64,000 nt of DNA from NCBI RefSeq assembly GCF_000179235.2, contig NZ_CP039373.1, positions 32-64,031 on the forward strand, read 5' to 3'. A model generated the notes under the pieces. It saw only the letters and a program-made list of their open reading frames with translations. It searched no databases and was not told the DNA's origin. Position 1 is the stretch's first letter. Each line of letters opens with the position of its first letter. This DNA comes from Synechococcus sp. CB0101. Lineage in GTDB: Bacteria > Cyanobacteriota > Cyanobacteriia > PCC-6307 > Cyanobiaceae. This document shows positions 15,864 to 24,340 of this stretch, piece by piece. Both the position numbers and the translations under genes were made by a program.

Positions 15864-17378
15864 ATGATCATCGACGACATTCATTACGACGTCATCGTGA
15901 TCGGCTCCGGGGCCGCCGGTGGCACCCTGGCTGATCGCCTGTCAGCAACAGGGAAGTCTGTGCTGCTGCTGGAGCGTGGCTCGCGGCTGGCGCTGGCTGA
16001 TCAGAACGTGGCTGATGTGGATCTGTTCCGCAAAGACCGTTACCACCCGGGTGAGCAGTGGTTCGGCCCGGATGGTGATCCGTTCTTCCCGCAGACGGTG
16101 TACGCCCTTGGCGGCAACACCAAGATCTGGGGTGGTGTGCTTGAGCGGATGCGCGAGAAGGAGTTCACCGGTCTCGCCTATCAGGAGGCATCCGCTCCAG
16201 ATTGGGGCCTGCGCTACAGCGATCTCGAGCCGTATTACGACCAGGCCGAGCAGCTTTTCCGCGTGCACGGCCAAGCGGGTGTGGATCCATCTGAGCCGCC
16301 TCGGCACCAGGGCTATGCCCACCAGCCCAAGCCCATTGAGCCCTTCATGCAGGAGCTCAAGCTTTCGCTTGAGCGCCAGGGCACCCACCCTTATCACTTG
16401 CCGCTCACCTGGTCGGAATCGGCTCAGGATCCCAGTGGCGACAGTGAACTCTTTGGAGTTGACCCTGCTAGTGGTCGCTCAACGGTTCAGATCCGCGATC
16501 GCGCCAAGGTGCGCCGCCTGCATGTGAATCCCACCGGCACGGAGGTGCGTGGTGTCGAGGCTGAAATCGAGGGAACCACTTGGTTGTTCCGCTCCCACGT
16601 GGTGGTGTTGGCCGCCGGCGCGATCAACAGCGCTGAAATCCTGTTGCGATCAGCCACCGAGCACCACAGCCGTGGTCTCTCCAATGGCTCCGATCAAGTT
16701 GGCCGCAACCTGATGAAGCCGCAGCTCACCTCGGTGATTCAGTTGGCGGCTGAGCCCAATTCGGGTCGTTACGGTCGCAGCCTGGGCATCACCGACTACT
16801 ACTGGGGTGACAAAAACGTGAGCTTCCCGCTCGGCTCGATCGCCAGTGGTGGCGGTGTGTTGCAGGACGCATTGTTTGCCGAATCGCCACCGGTGCTATC
16901 GCTGGTGACCAAGTTGTTGCCGAATTTCGGGTTAGAGCAATTGGCTGCTCGTTCCGTGTCGTGGTGGGCGATGAGTGCGGTTTTGCCGGATCCCCACAAC
17001 CGCATCACCTTGCGAGGCCAGCAGCTGCAGATCAACTATCTCCCGAACAATCGCGAGGCCCATGACCGCTTGGTGTATCGCTGGATCGACACCCTCAAGC
17101 AGGTGGAAGCCGACCCCAACTGCCATGTGGTGAAACCGGCCCCAACCCACCCACGCGGGGAAGCCCCGCTCACCGTGCTGGGGAGCGTGTGTGGCACCTG
17201 TCGGATGGGATCCAATCCCGCCACCTCCGTGGTGGATTTGCAGGGCCGGAGCCATGAGCTCACCAACCTCTTCATCGCCGATGCCAGCGTCTTCCCCAGC
17301 TGTCCTGGGATTGGCATCGGTCTCACCGTGATTGCCAATGCTCTGCGCGTTGGTGATCAAGTGCTGGCCGCTCTATGA
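15864..17378 (+). CDS. GMC-type flavoprotein with altered active site
   Basis: A 504-residue GMC-family flavoprotein. The N-terminal Rossmann motif is VIVIGSGAAGGTLADRLS, followed by LERGSR and the substrate-domain start GGNTKIWGGVLERMRE. The C-terminal GMC domain contains GTCRMG and ELTNLFIADASVFP. The catalytic His normally before GTCRMG reads GSVCGTCRMG, and the Asn normally in VNPSLT reads GIGIGLT, so both canonical residues seem replaced. There is no signal peptide. Its position between ctaE (3-bp gap) and the glycosidase gene (4-bp overlap) suggests a link between sugar oxidation and the quinol oxidase, as inference. Confidence 0.87.
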   Translation: MIIDDIHYDVIVIGSGAAGGTLADRLSATGKSVLLLERGSRLALADQNVADVDLFRKDRYHPGEQWFGPDGDPFFPQTVYALGGNTKIWGGVLERMREKEFTGLAYQEASAPDWGLRYSDLEPYYDQAEQLFRVHGQAGVDPSEPPRHQGYAHQPKPIEPFMQELKLSLERQGTHPYHLPLTWSESAQDPSGDSELFGVDPASGRSTVQIRDRAKVRRLHVNPTGTEVRGVEAEIEGTTWLFRSHVVVLAAGAINSAEILLRSATEHHSRGLSNGSDQVGRNLMKPQLTSVIQLAAEPNSGRYGRSLGITDYYWGDKNVSFPLGSIASGGGVLQDALFAESPPVLSLVTKLLPNFGLEQLAARSVSWWAMSAVLPDPHNRITLRGQQLQINYLPNNREAHDRLVYRWIDTLKQVEADPNCHVVKPAPTHPRGEAPLTVLGSVCGTCRMGSNPATSVVDLQGRSHELTNLFIADASVFPSCPGIGIGLTVIANALRVGDQVLAAL

Positions 17379-20074
17379 CCAGTTCCGGCGAGGCTTCAGC
17401 GTTAGCGGCAGCTGCTTCAGAGCTTCGCCGTATGGCGGAGCGAGATCGTGAGGGGGTGCCCTGGGATCTCTGGGGCAGCTATCTGCCGGAGCGACAGTGG
17501 GGCACGGTTCGTGAGGACTATTCCGCCGACGGCAATGCCTGGGCGTCGTTCCCCCATGACCATGCCCGCTCCCGCGTGTATCGCTGGGGTGAAGACGGTT
17601 TGCTGGGCATCTGCGACAAGCAATGCCGGCTGTGTTTTTCGCTGGCGCTCTGGAATGGTGTGGATCCGATCCTGAAGGAGCGTCCGTTTGGGCTGGCGAA
17701 TGAAGAGGGCAATCATGGCGAGGACATCAAGGACTACTACTTCCATATCGCCAATACGCCCACCCACAGCTTCATGCGTGGGCTCTACAAATATCCGCAG
17801 CAGCGTTTTCCCTATGAGCAGCTGCTCGAGGAGAACCGCCGACGCGGGCGCGATCAACCTGAATATGAGCTGGTTGATACGGGGATCTTCGATGAGAGCC
17901 GCTACTTTGATGTGTTCATCGAGTACGCCAAGGCAGGCCCCGATGACATCGCGATCCGAATCCGTGCCATCAACCGTGGCCCTGACCCAGCGCCGCTGAC
18001 GCTGCTGCCCACCCTTTGGTTGCGCAACACCTGGAGCTGGGGCTATCCCGACGAACACGAGCAGCCGATGCGGCTCGAGGATGATGGGGTGATGGCCTCG
18101 GTTGGAGGCGGCTTGGGCCGGTATCGGCTGGTCTGCCAGGAGCCGGGTGATTGGTTGTTCACGGACAACGAAACCAACACACAACGGCTCTACCAGCAAC
18201 CCAACCAGCGCCCCTTCCAGAAAGACGGCTTTCACCGTTATCTGATTGATGCCGAGCAGGGTGCCATCAACCCGAACCAGCAGGGCACCAAGGTTGCGCG
18301 CCATCTCCAACGCACGCTGCAACCGGGCGAAGCGTGGCAGGTGGATCTGCGCCTAAGCGGCCCCGCCGCCGCCTCTTCGGCCCAGCTGTTTCCGGATGGT
18401 TTCGATGGCCTCTTCCTCGCTCGGGAGCAGGAGTGGCGTGAGTTTTTTGAAAGCCGCGTTCCCCATCTCAGTGAGGAGGATCGGCTCATCCACAGCAGTG
18501 CAGCGGCAGGGCTGTTGTGGTGCAAGAAGTATTACGGCTGGAGTGTGCTCCGCTGGCTCGATGGAGACCCCACCGCACCGCCGCCGCCCCATCAGCGCTG
18601 GACCACCCAGAACGCCGTGTGGCAGCGCCTGCATGCCCATGATGTGATTTCCATGCCGGATGCATGGGAATACCCCTATTTCTGTCAGTGGGATCTGATG
18701 TTCCACGCGGTGGCGTTCGCCGTGTTCGATCCCACGACCGCAAAGCAGCAGTGCATGTTGCTTCGCTCTCCCCATTACACCGCCCCGAATGCACAGACCC
18801 CCGCCTATGAGTGGGCGCTATCGGATCCCAATCCGCCGATTGGTGCTTGGGCGGCGATGCGGATTTTTCAGATTGACCGCAAAACATCTGAGGAGGCCGA
18901 CCTCGGTTTTCTGCGTGCTGCTCTTCGCAAGCTGATTCTGGAATATGGATGGTGGGCGAATCGTAATGATCGCTCCGGCGACAATGTGTTTGAGGGTGGT
19001 TTCCTTGGGCTGGATAATATTGCCGTCTTTGACCGTCGCTATCCTCTGTCGGATGGCAGCCGTATTGAGCAGTGTGATGGCACGGCCTGGATGGCCTCGT
19101 TGAGCCTCAACTTGTTGAACATCAGTGTTGAGCTCAGCCGCGAAGAGCCGGAGTACGCCGATATCTGTGAACGGTTTGTTTACGACTATGTGCAGCTGGC
19201 GCTCACCCTCAACACGGTTGGTAGCAATGGATTTTCCAGCTGGGATGAGGAGGATGGCTTCTACTACGACGTGGTCAAGCGCCCTGATGGCAGCACCAGT
19301 TTCCTGCGTACCCGTTCATTGTCTGGTTTGGTGCCACTCCTGGCGGTGTCGAGCTTTGATGTGGATACGGTGAAGCGTCTGCCGGTGCTGAATGTGGCGG
19401 AGAGTCTGAAGTGGTTCCTGCATGAGCGCACCAAGCCGCAATGGCTGATCGATAACTTCAGCCAGTGGCGCAACGACCGCCTGTTGTTTGCACTGGTGCC
19501 CGAGGAACGCTTGCGTCGCATCTGCGAACGTTTGTTTGATGAAGAGGAGTTCCTCTCGCCCTATGGCATTCGAGCTCTTTCGAAGGTGTATGGAGAGCAT
19601 CCGTATACCTTCACTGAAGGCAGTGATTCTCAAACCCTTGCCTACAGCCCGGCGGATAGCCCGGTTGCCATGTTCGGCGGCAACTCGAACTGGCGCGGAC
19701 CCGTGTGGATGCCGATCAACTTCCTGTTAATCGAGGCGCTTCAGAAGTTTGGTCACTACTACGGGGATTCGTTCCAGGTGGAATTTCCAACGCGATCGGG
19801 CAATTGGATGAACCTATGGGATGCGTCCTTGCAGCTGGAGCATCGGCTGGTGAATGTGTTCCGGCGTGATGGCGACGGCCGCCGGCCCTTCAATGGCGCA
19901 GTGGATCTGTTTCAAAGCGATCCCCATTGGCGTGATCTGATCCTGTTCAACGAATACTTCCACGGTGACAATGGATCTGGTGTCGGCGCTAGCCATCAAA
20001 CGGGCTGGACGGCGATGGTTTGCAAAATGATTAATCAGCTCAGCCGCTATCCCGCCAGCCCCATGGGCTCATGA
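17375..20074 (+). CDS. GH63-like glycoside hydrolase (alpha/alpha barrel)
   Basis: An 899-residue cytoplasmic protein related to the MGH1/GH63 glucosidase group. It has an N-terminal beta-sandwich supersandwich (WGTVREDYSADGNAWASFPH, YRWGEDGLLGICD) and a C-terminal alpha/alpha barrel with WDLMFHAVAFAVFDP and the family-typical GNSNWRGPVWMPINFLLIEA. Members hydrolyse glucosides such as glucosylglycerate or mannosylglycerate, or oligosaccharides; the substrate here is unknown. There is no signal peptide. Placement between two GMC oxidoreductases suggests it releases a sugar that they oxidise. Confidence 0.85.
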   Translation: MTSSGEASALAAAASELRRMAERDREGVPWDLWGSYLPERQWGTVREDYSADGNAWASFPHDHARSRVYRWGEDGLLGICDKQCRLCFSLALWNGVDPILKERPFGLANEEGNHGEDIKDYYFHIANTPTHSFMRGLYKYPQQRFPYEQLLEENRRRGRDQPEYELVDTGIFDESRYFDVFIEYAKAGPDDIAIRIRAINRGPDPAPLTLLPTLWLRNTWSWGYPDEHEQPMRLEDDGVMASVGGGLGRYRLVCQEPGDWLFTDNETNTQRLYQQPNQRPFQKDGFHRYLIDAEQGAINPNQQGTKVARHLQRTLQPGEAWQVDLRLSGPAAASSAQLFPDGFDGLFLAREQEWREFFESRVPHLSEEDRLIHSSAAAGLLWCKKYYGWSVLRWLDGDPTAPPPPHQRWTTQNAVWQRLHAHDVISMPDAWEYPYFCQWDLMFHAVAFAVFDPTTAKQQCMLLRSPHYTAPNAQTPAYEWALSDPNPPIGAWAAMRIFQIDRKTSEEADLGFLRAALRKLILEYGWWANRNDRSGDNVFEGGFLGLDNIAVFDRRYPLSDGSRIEQCDGTAWMASLSLNLLNISVELSREEPEYADICERFVYDYVQLALTLNTVGSNGFSSWDEEDGFYYDVVKRPDGSTSFLRTRSLSGLVPLLAVSSFDVDTVKRLPVLNVAESLKWFLHERTKPQWLIDNFSQWRNDRLLFALVPEERLRRICERLFDEEEFLSPYGIRALSKVYGEHPYTFTEGSDSQTLAYSPADSPVAMFGGNSNWRGPVWMPINFLLIEALQKFGHYYGDSFQVEFPTRSGNWMNLWDASLQLEHRLVNVFRRDGDGRRPFNGAVDLFQSDPHWRDLILFNEYFHGDNGSGVGASHQTGWTAMVCKMINQLSRYPASPMGS

Positions 20075-20131
20075 CAAAGGGGAGACAGAGCCAGTTGTCG
20101 CTTCTAGCTTGCGGGAACTGACGAACCTCCC

Positions 20132-21730
20132 GTGGATCTGCTCCAGTCGCTCGGCCAGCTGCAGAAACCCCAGACCAACCACTTCGATCTGCTGATCATC
20201 GGCAGTGGTGCAGGTGGCGGCACCTTGGCGCGCGTCTTGGCGCCAACTGGTTTGCGCATCCTGATCTTGGAGCGGGGCGACTGGCTGCCTCAAGAGCCGC
20301 AGAACTGGGATGCCGAGGAGGTGTTCCAGAAAGGTCGCTACCTCTCGAAGGACATCTGGTACGACGGAAAGGGCAAGCCTTTCCAGCCTGGTACGCATTA
20401 CTTCGTGGGCGGCGCCACCAAGATGTATGGCGCCCATCATTTCCGCCTTCGCCAGCGCGACTTCGAGGAGCTGGAGCATCACGACGGCATCTCACCGGCT
20501 TGGCCGCTGCGTTACAGCGACTTTGAGCCTTGGTATCAGCAGGCCGAAGCGATGTATCACGTGCACGGCTTGCGCGGTGAAGACCCCACCGATCCACCCA
20601 GCTCGGCGCCTTATCCCCATCCGCCGATTAGCCATGAGCCGCGGATTCAGAAGCTTGCCGATGATCTCCGCAGTGCTGGACTGCATCCGTTCCATGCCCC
20701 CAGTGGCGTGATGCTGGATGAGGGCAACATGCCCTACAGCCGTTGCCGGCGTTGCAACAACTGCGATGGCTTCCCCTGTTTGGTGCATGCCAAAGGCGAT
20801 GCGGAGGTGTGCGGTGTGCGTCCGGCCCTGGCCGCCAGTGCCAATGTGTCGCTGCTGACTCGGGCTGAGGTGAAGCGGCTGGTCACTGATGCAGCGGGCA
20901 CCACAGTGACGGCGGTTGAGTTGGTGCGCGATGGAGAGGAGCTGCGTTACAGCGCCGACCTGGTGGTGGTCAGCTGTGGGGCCGCCAACAGCGCTCGGTT
21001 GTTGTTGATGTCAGCCAATGACAAGCACCCGGGCGGTTTGGCCAATGGCTCAGACCAGGTGGGGCGCAACTACATGTTCCACAACAGCAAGGCGGCCGTG
21101 GCGCTCTCCCACGAGCCCAACCCCACCATCTTCCAGAAAACGATCTCGATCAACGATTGGTATTTCGGCGACGACGACTACGACTACCCCATGGGCAACA
21201 TCCAGATGACGGGCAAGACCCGTGGGGCGATCATCAAGGGTTATGCACCCCTGGAAACCTTCCTCATGCCCAACTGGGGCATGGATGAGATCGCCGCCCA
21301 TGCGTTGGATTTCTGGATCACCACTGAAGACCTGCCGGATCCGAACAATCGGGTGACGGTTGATGGGGCCGGACATGTTCACCTCAACTACACGGTGAAC
21401 AACCAGACTTCCGCCAGCCGCCTCTGGGGACGCCTTCAGGGTTTGCTCGACAAGCTTTATCTCAAGAAGCATCTGGTGGAGCGTCAGATCTACATCAAAA
21501 ACCCCATGGGCATCGCGGCTGTGGGGCATCAGGCTGGTACCTGCCGCTTTGGCACGGATCCGGCCAACTCGGTTCTCGATGTGAACTGCAAGGCGCATGA
21601 ACTCGACAACCTTTACGTGGTTGATACCAGCTTTTTCCCCAGCATCGGTGCTGTGAATCCCTCCCTCACGGCCATCGCGAATGCGATTCGTGTGGGCCAT
21701 CACCTGAAGGAGCGTCTCGCTGTGTCGTGA
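20132..21730 (+). CDS. GMC-family oxidoreductase with Cys cluster
   Basis: A 532-residue FAD-dependent GMC dehydrogenase starting at GTG. The Rossmann motif is LLIIGSGAGGGTLARVLA, the FAD-domain motif GGATKMYGAHHFRLR, and the intact catalytic pair is GHQAGTCRFG (His) and AVNPSLTAIANA (Asn). Around residues 204-223 is a cysteine group, SRCRRCNNCDGFPC, which could hold an iron-sulfur cluster or be structural. Relatives are sugar or alcohol dehydrogenases that pass electrons to quinone or cytochrome. A 57-base gap separates it from the glycosidase gene, and it overlaps the PhnD-like gene by 4 bases (GTGA). Confidence 0.88.
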   Translation: MDLLQSLGQLQKPQTNHFDLLIIGSGAGGGTLARVLAPTGLRILILERGDWLPQEPQNWDAEEVFQKGRYLSKDIWYDGKGKPFQPGTHYFVGGATKMYGAHHFRLRQRDFEELEHHDGISPAWPLRYSDFEPWYQQAEAMYHVHGLRGEDPTDPPSSAPYPHPPISHEPRIQKLADDLRSAGLHPFHAPSGVMLDEGNMPYSRCRRCNNCDGFPCLVHAKGDAEVCGVRPALAASANVSLLTRAEVKRLVTDAAGTTVTAVELVRDGEELRYSADLVVVSCGAANSARLLLMSANDKHPGGLANGSDQVGRNYMFHNSKAAVALSHEPNPTIFQKTISINDWYFGDDDYDYPMGNIQMTGKTRGAIIKGYAPLETFLMPNWGMDEIAAHALDFWITTEDLPDPNNRVTVDGAGHVHLNYTVNNQTSASRLWGRLQGLLDKLYLKKHLVERQIYIKNPMGIAAVGHQAGTCRFGTDPANSVLDVNCKAHELDNLYVVDTSFFPSIGAVNPSLTAIANAIRVGHHLKERLAVS

Positions 21731-22644
21731 AGCAGCTGTCTCGCCCGTTCGCGCTTGTTGCTCTGCTGCTGCTCGCGGGCTGCAGTGGGTCGGTTCCGCC
21801 CAAAGCGGGACTTCAGCCCCCTGCCAGCGCAGATCTCGGGTCTACGCCCGTTGGGTGTGTCGGTGATCAGGCCAAAGCCAGCCAACCGCGATCCGTGGCG
21901 ATTGTGCCTCAACTGCCACCGGCGGAGTTGTACAGCCGCTGGCGACCGTTGCTTCAGCAGCTGGGGGTGAGAGCTGGTATCTGCTTCGATCCAGTCGTGC
22001 CGACCACGATTCCCGTTTTTGAGAAGCAGCTCGAGAAGGGATCCTATGCCTACGCCTTCCTCAATCCTTACCACCAACTGATGGTGCAGCAGCGCTATCA
22101 GCCGTTGGTGCGTGATGGGAAAGCGCTGCTCAAGGGGATTCTGGTGGTGCGCGATGACAGTGACATCATCGAACTCGCCCAACTCGCGAATCGTGCGATT
22201 GCCTTTCCTTCGCCGAATGCCTTTGCGGCGTCTTTATTGATCCGGGCCCATCTGCATGCGCTCAGGATTCCCTTCAAGCCCGACTATCTCAAGACCCATT
22301 CCAATGTTTATCGCGCCGTCGCGATCCAGCAGGTTGCAGCAGGTGGGGGGGTGAACAACACGCTGGCCCGTGAGCCCCGTGAGCTTCGCTCTGTCTTGCG
22401 CGTTCTGTACACCACGCCGGGTTATCCAGCCCATCCGTTCTCGGCACGACGTGACCTCCCTCCTGCGGAAACCGACCGCCTCATCCAGGCCTGGTTGACC
22501 CTTGGTCGTGACCCCACGGCTGCGCCATTGCTCCATGCGGTTCAGATGCCGAAACCGGTGGAGAGCAATCAGCTGCGTGACTACCAACCTCTGGAGGCGC
22601 TCCAGCTTCAGAGGCTGGTGGATGCAACGGATCCCTCCGGCTGA
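21727..22644 (+). CDS. PhnD-like periplasmic binding lipoprotein
   Basis: A 305-residue substrate-binding protein of the PhnD/transferrin type 2 family. The lipobox LLLLAGC at residues 13-19 predicts a lipid-anchored protein. The fold is seen in SVAIVPQLPPAELYSRWRPL, YAYAFLNPYHQLMVQQRYQP and ALLKGILVVRDDSDI. No permease or ATPase accompanies it. The next gene, 3 bases on, is a transmembrane GGDEF protein, so it is more likely a sensor subunit than part of an importer. Members bind phosphate, phosphite, phosphonates or other oxyanions. It starts at a GTG overlapping the upstream stop. Confidence 0.82.
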   Translation: MKQLSRPFALVALLLLAGCSGSVPPKAGLQPPASADLGSTPVGCVGDQAKASQPRSVAIVPQLPPAELYSRWRPLLQQLGVRAGICFDPVVPTTIPVFEKQLEKGSYAYAFLNPYHQLMVQQRYQPLVRDGKALLKGILVVRDDSDIIELAQLANRAIAFPSPNAFAASLLIRAHLHALRIPFKPDYLKTHSNVYRAVAIQQVAAGGGVNNTLAREPRELRSVLRVLYTTPGYPAHPFSARRDLPPAETDRLIQAWLTLGRDPTAAPLLHAVQMPKPVESNQLRDYQPLEALQLQRLVDATDPSG

Positions 22645-22647
22645 CCC

Positions 22648-23829
22648 ATGATCCAAAGGCTGCAACTGCGGTGGAAGCGTCTCCCCTATCGGGGTTGGAT
22701 CAGTGCTTTGGTGCTGTTGTCTGTTGTGGCGGGCAGCCTCGGAGTTGTTGGCTACCGGCGTTCGCGTTCATTGGTTGAACTCAGCCAGCAGCGAACCACC
22801 CAGGCACTGTCCCGTGGTTTGGCCATTGCGCTGGTTGATCACCTCGTCAGTCGCGACCTGGCTTCCCTCGAATCCCACCTGCGGCAGGCCATGGCTGATT
22901 CGAGCCTGGCTCTCCTGAGTGTGCGAGATGCCAAGGGGCATCAGCTGGTGCAGCTGCAGCGCTCTTCTCCGGAGCAGCCTCCGCATTTGAGCTTTAGCCC
23001 TCCGCCTGCGTTGTCTGCGGATCAGCACAGGCATCGAGCGCCATTGGAGGCTGGTGGTTTGATCGGCGACCTTGAGATTCGCAGCTGGTCAACGCCGACT
23101 CAGCAGCTGTTGAGCCAACTTGGGCAGCAAATCGCCCTGCTCACGGTGATGGCGGTTTTAGTCGTCGTTGCTGTGGTTGCGCTGTTGCTGCTCTGGATGC
23201 AATGGCAGTACAAGCGTGAGCGGGATTCCCTTCAGAGCGAGAATCGTTTGTTGGCCACAGCGGCGCTTGTGGATGCACTCACCGGTATTGCCAACCGCCG
23301 AGGTTTTGAGCAGGAGCTGGAGCATCGCTGGCAGCGTTTCCAGCATGCTTCAACATCAGCTTTGGTGCTTTGCTTGCTGGATCTCGATGGTTTCAAAGAG
23401 ATCAACGACACCTTGGGACATGAGGCTGGTGACCAGTTGCTCATCACCGTTGCACAACGCCTCAGGTGTTCGCTGCGGGATAGCGACTTCGTGGCAAGGC
23501 TTGGCGGCGATGAATTTGTTCTTCTGCTGGATCAACGTACTGATCGGGGCAGTGTGGAAACGGCTCTGCAGCGCCTGGTGGTTGCGATTGCCGAGCCGAT
23601 GATCTATGCCGACACACACATGCGTGTGACGGCGAGCCTTGGCTGCGTCGTGATTCGTTCAAACGACACCTCACAGCCCAGTGAGGCCGAACTTCTTCGC
23701 TGCGCCGATCAGGCCATGTATGCCGCCAAGCGCTCAGGTAAAAACAGATGGCGTTTGGTGAGGCTTGGCTTGCCTGAATCAGACCCCCAGCCAGATCCGC
23801 AGCAGATCCTCGAGCAGCAGAGTGTCTAG
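22648..23829 (+). CDS. Transmembrane diguanylate cyclase (GGDEF)
   Basis: A predicted c-di-GMP synthase of 393 residues. Membrane helices at about residues 17-36 and 161-184 enclose a periplasmic sensor region of about 120 residues. A linker and a full GGDEF domain follow (DALTGIANRRGFEQEL, LLDLDGFKEINDTLGHEAGD). The active-site GGDEF is at residues 286-290, with the product-inhibition I-site RDSD at 277-280 in the correct five-residue spacing, so the enzyme should be active and feedback-regulated. It is paired with the PhnD-like lipoprotein. The last 51 bases overlap the convergent DoxX gene. Confidence 0.92.
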   Translation: MIQRLQLRWKRLPYRGWISALVLLSVVAGSLGVVGYRRSRSLVELSQQRTTQALSRGLAIALVDHLVSRDLASLESHLRQAMADSSLALLSVRDAKGHQLVQLQRSSPEQPPHLSFSPPPALSADQHRHRAPLEAGGLIGDLEIRSWSTPTQQLLSQLGQQIALLTVMAVLVVVAVVALLLLWMQWQYKRERDSLQSENRLLATAALVDALTGIANRRGFEQELEHRWQRFQHASTSALVLCLLDLDGFKEINDTLGHEAGDQLLITVAQRLRCSLRDSDFVARLGGDEFVLLLDQRTDRGSVETALQRLVVAIAEPMIYADTHMRVTASLGCVVIRSNDTSQPSEAELLRCADQAMYAAKRSGKNRWRLVRLGLPESDPQPDPQQILEQQSV

Positions 23830-24279
23830 GGAAAGCAGGCCGCCGCCGCAGCAAATCAGCACCAGGCACATCACCACATACATGGCTGCCTTTTCCCAGC
23901 TGGGCGGTTCACCCACACCCATCGGTCCGGCGTAATCGCCTTCAGGAATCAGATAAGGATCGGCGGCAATGAAGGGAAAGCCACTGCGGATTTCCAAAAC
24001 CATGGCGTACGCCATTGAGACCAAAATGGCGAAGGAGGCCAGCGGTGTGAGTAGGCCCACGATCAAGGCAATGCCACCGGCCCACATCGATCCAGCTGAG
24101 AGAAAGCAGAGCCAGGCCGGTGTTTTCAACATCTGGGCCCAGGTCTGAAGGTTGCGCAGCTTCGGCCAGCCATGGCGGATGAAGCAAATGCCCATGAACA
24201 CCCGCAGCAGGAACAGGGCGGCCTGGGCGAAGGTGGATGGTGCGGCTGGCACCAGCAGCTCCACAACAGTGATGTCCAT
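23779..24279 (-). CDS. DoxX family membrane protein
   Basis: A 166-residue four-helix membrane protein of the DoxX/DoxD-like family, recognisable from FLLRVFMGICFIRHGWPKL, GGIALIVGLLTPLASFAILV and a C-terminal helix pair. DoxX proteins are quinone-linked or redox-complex partners in several bacteria, with loosely defined roles. It is the last gene of the leftward cluster that begins with RidA, 61 bases after the VOC gene, and overlaps the end of the convergent GGDEF gene by 51 bases. Confidence 0.82.
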   Translation of the reverse strand: MDITVVELLVPAAPSTFAQAALFLLRVFMGICFIRHGWPKLRNLQTWAQMLKTPAWLCFLSAGSMWAGGIALIVGLLTPLASFAILVSMAYAMVLEIRSGFPFIAADPYLIPEGDYAGPMGVGEPPSWEKAAMYVVMCLVLICCGGGLLSLDTLLLEDLLRIWLGV

Positions 24280-24340
24280 GGGTGTGCGGGATCTTGAAGA
24301 AAGTTAGGTGGGGTTGTTCAGCGGCGCAGCTCAGCTGTGA

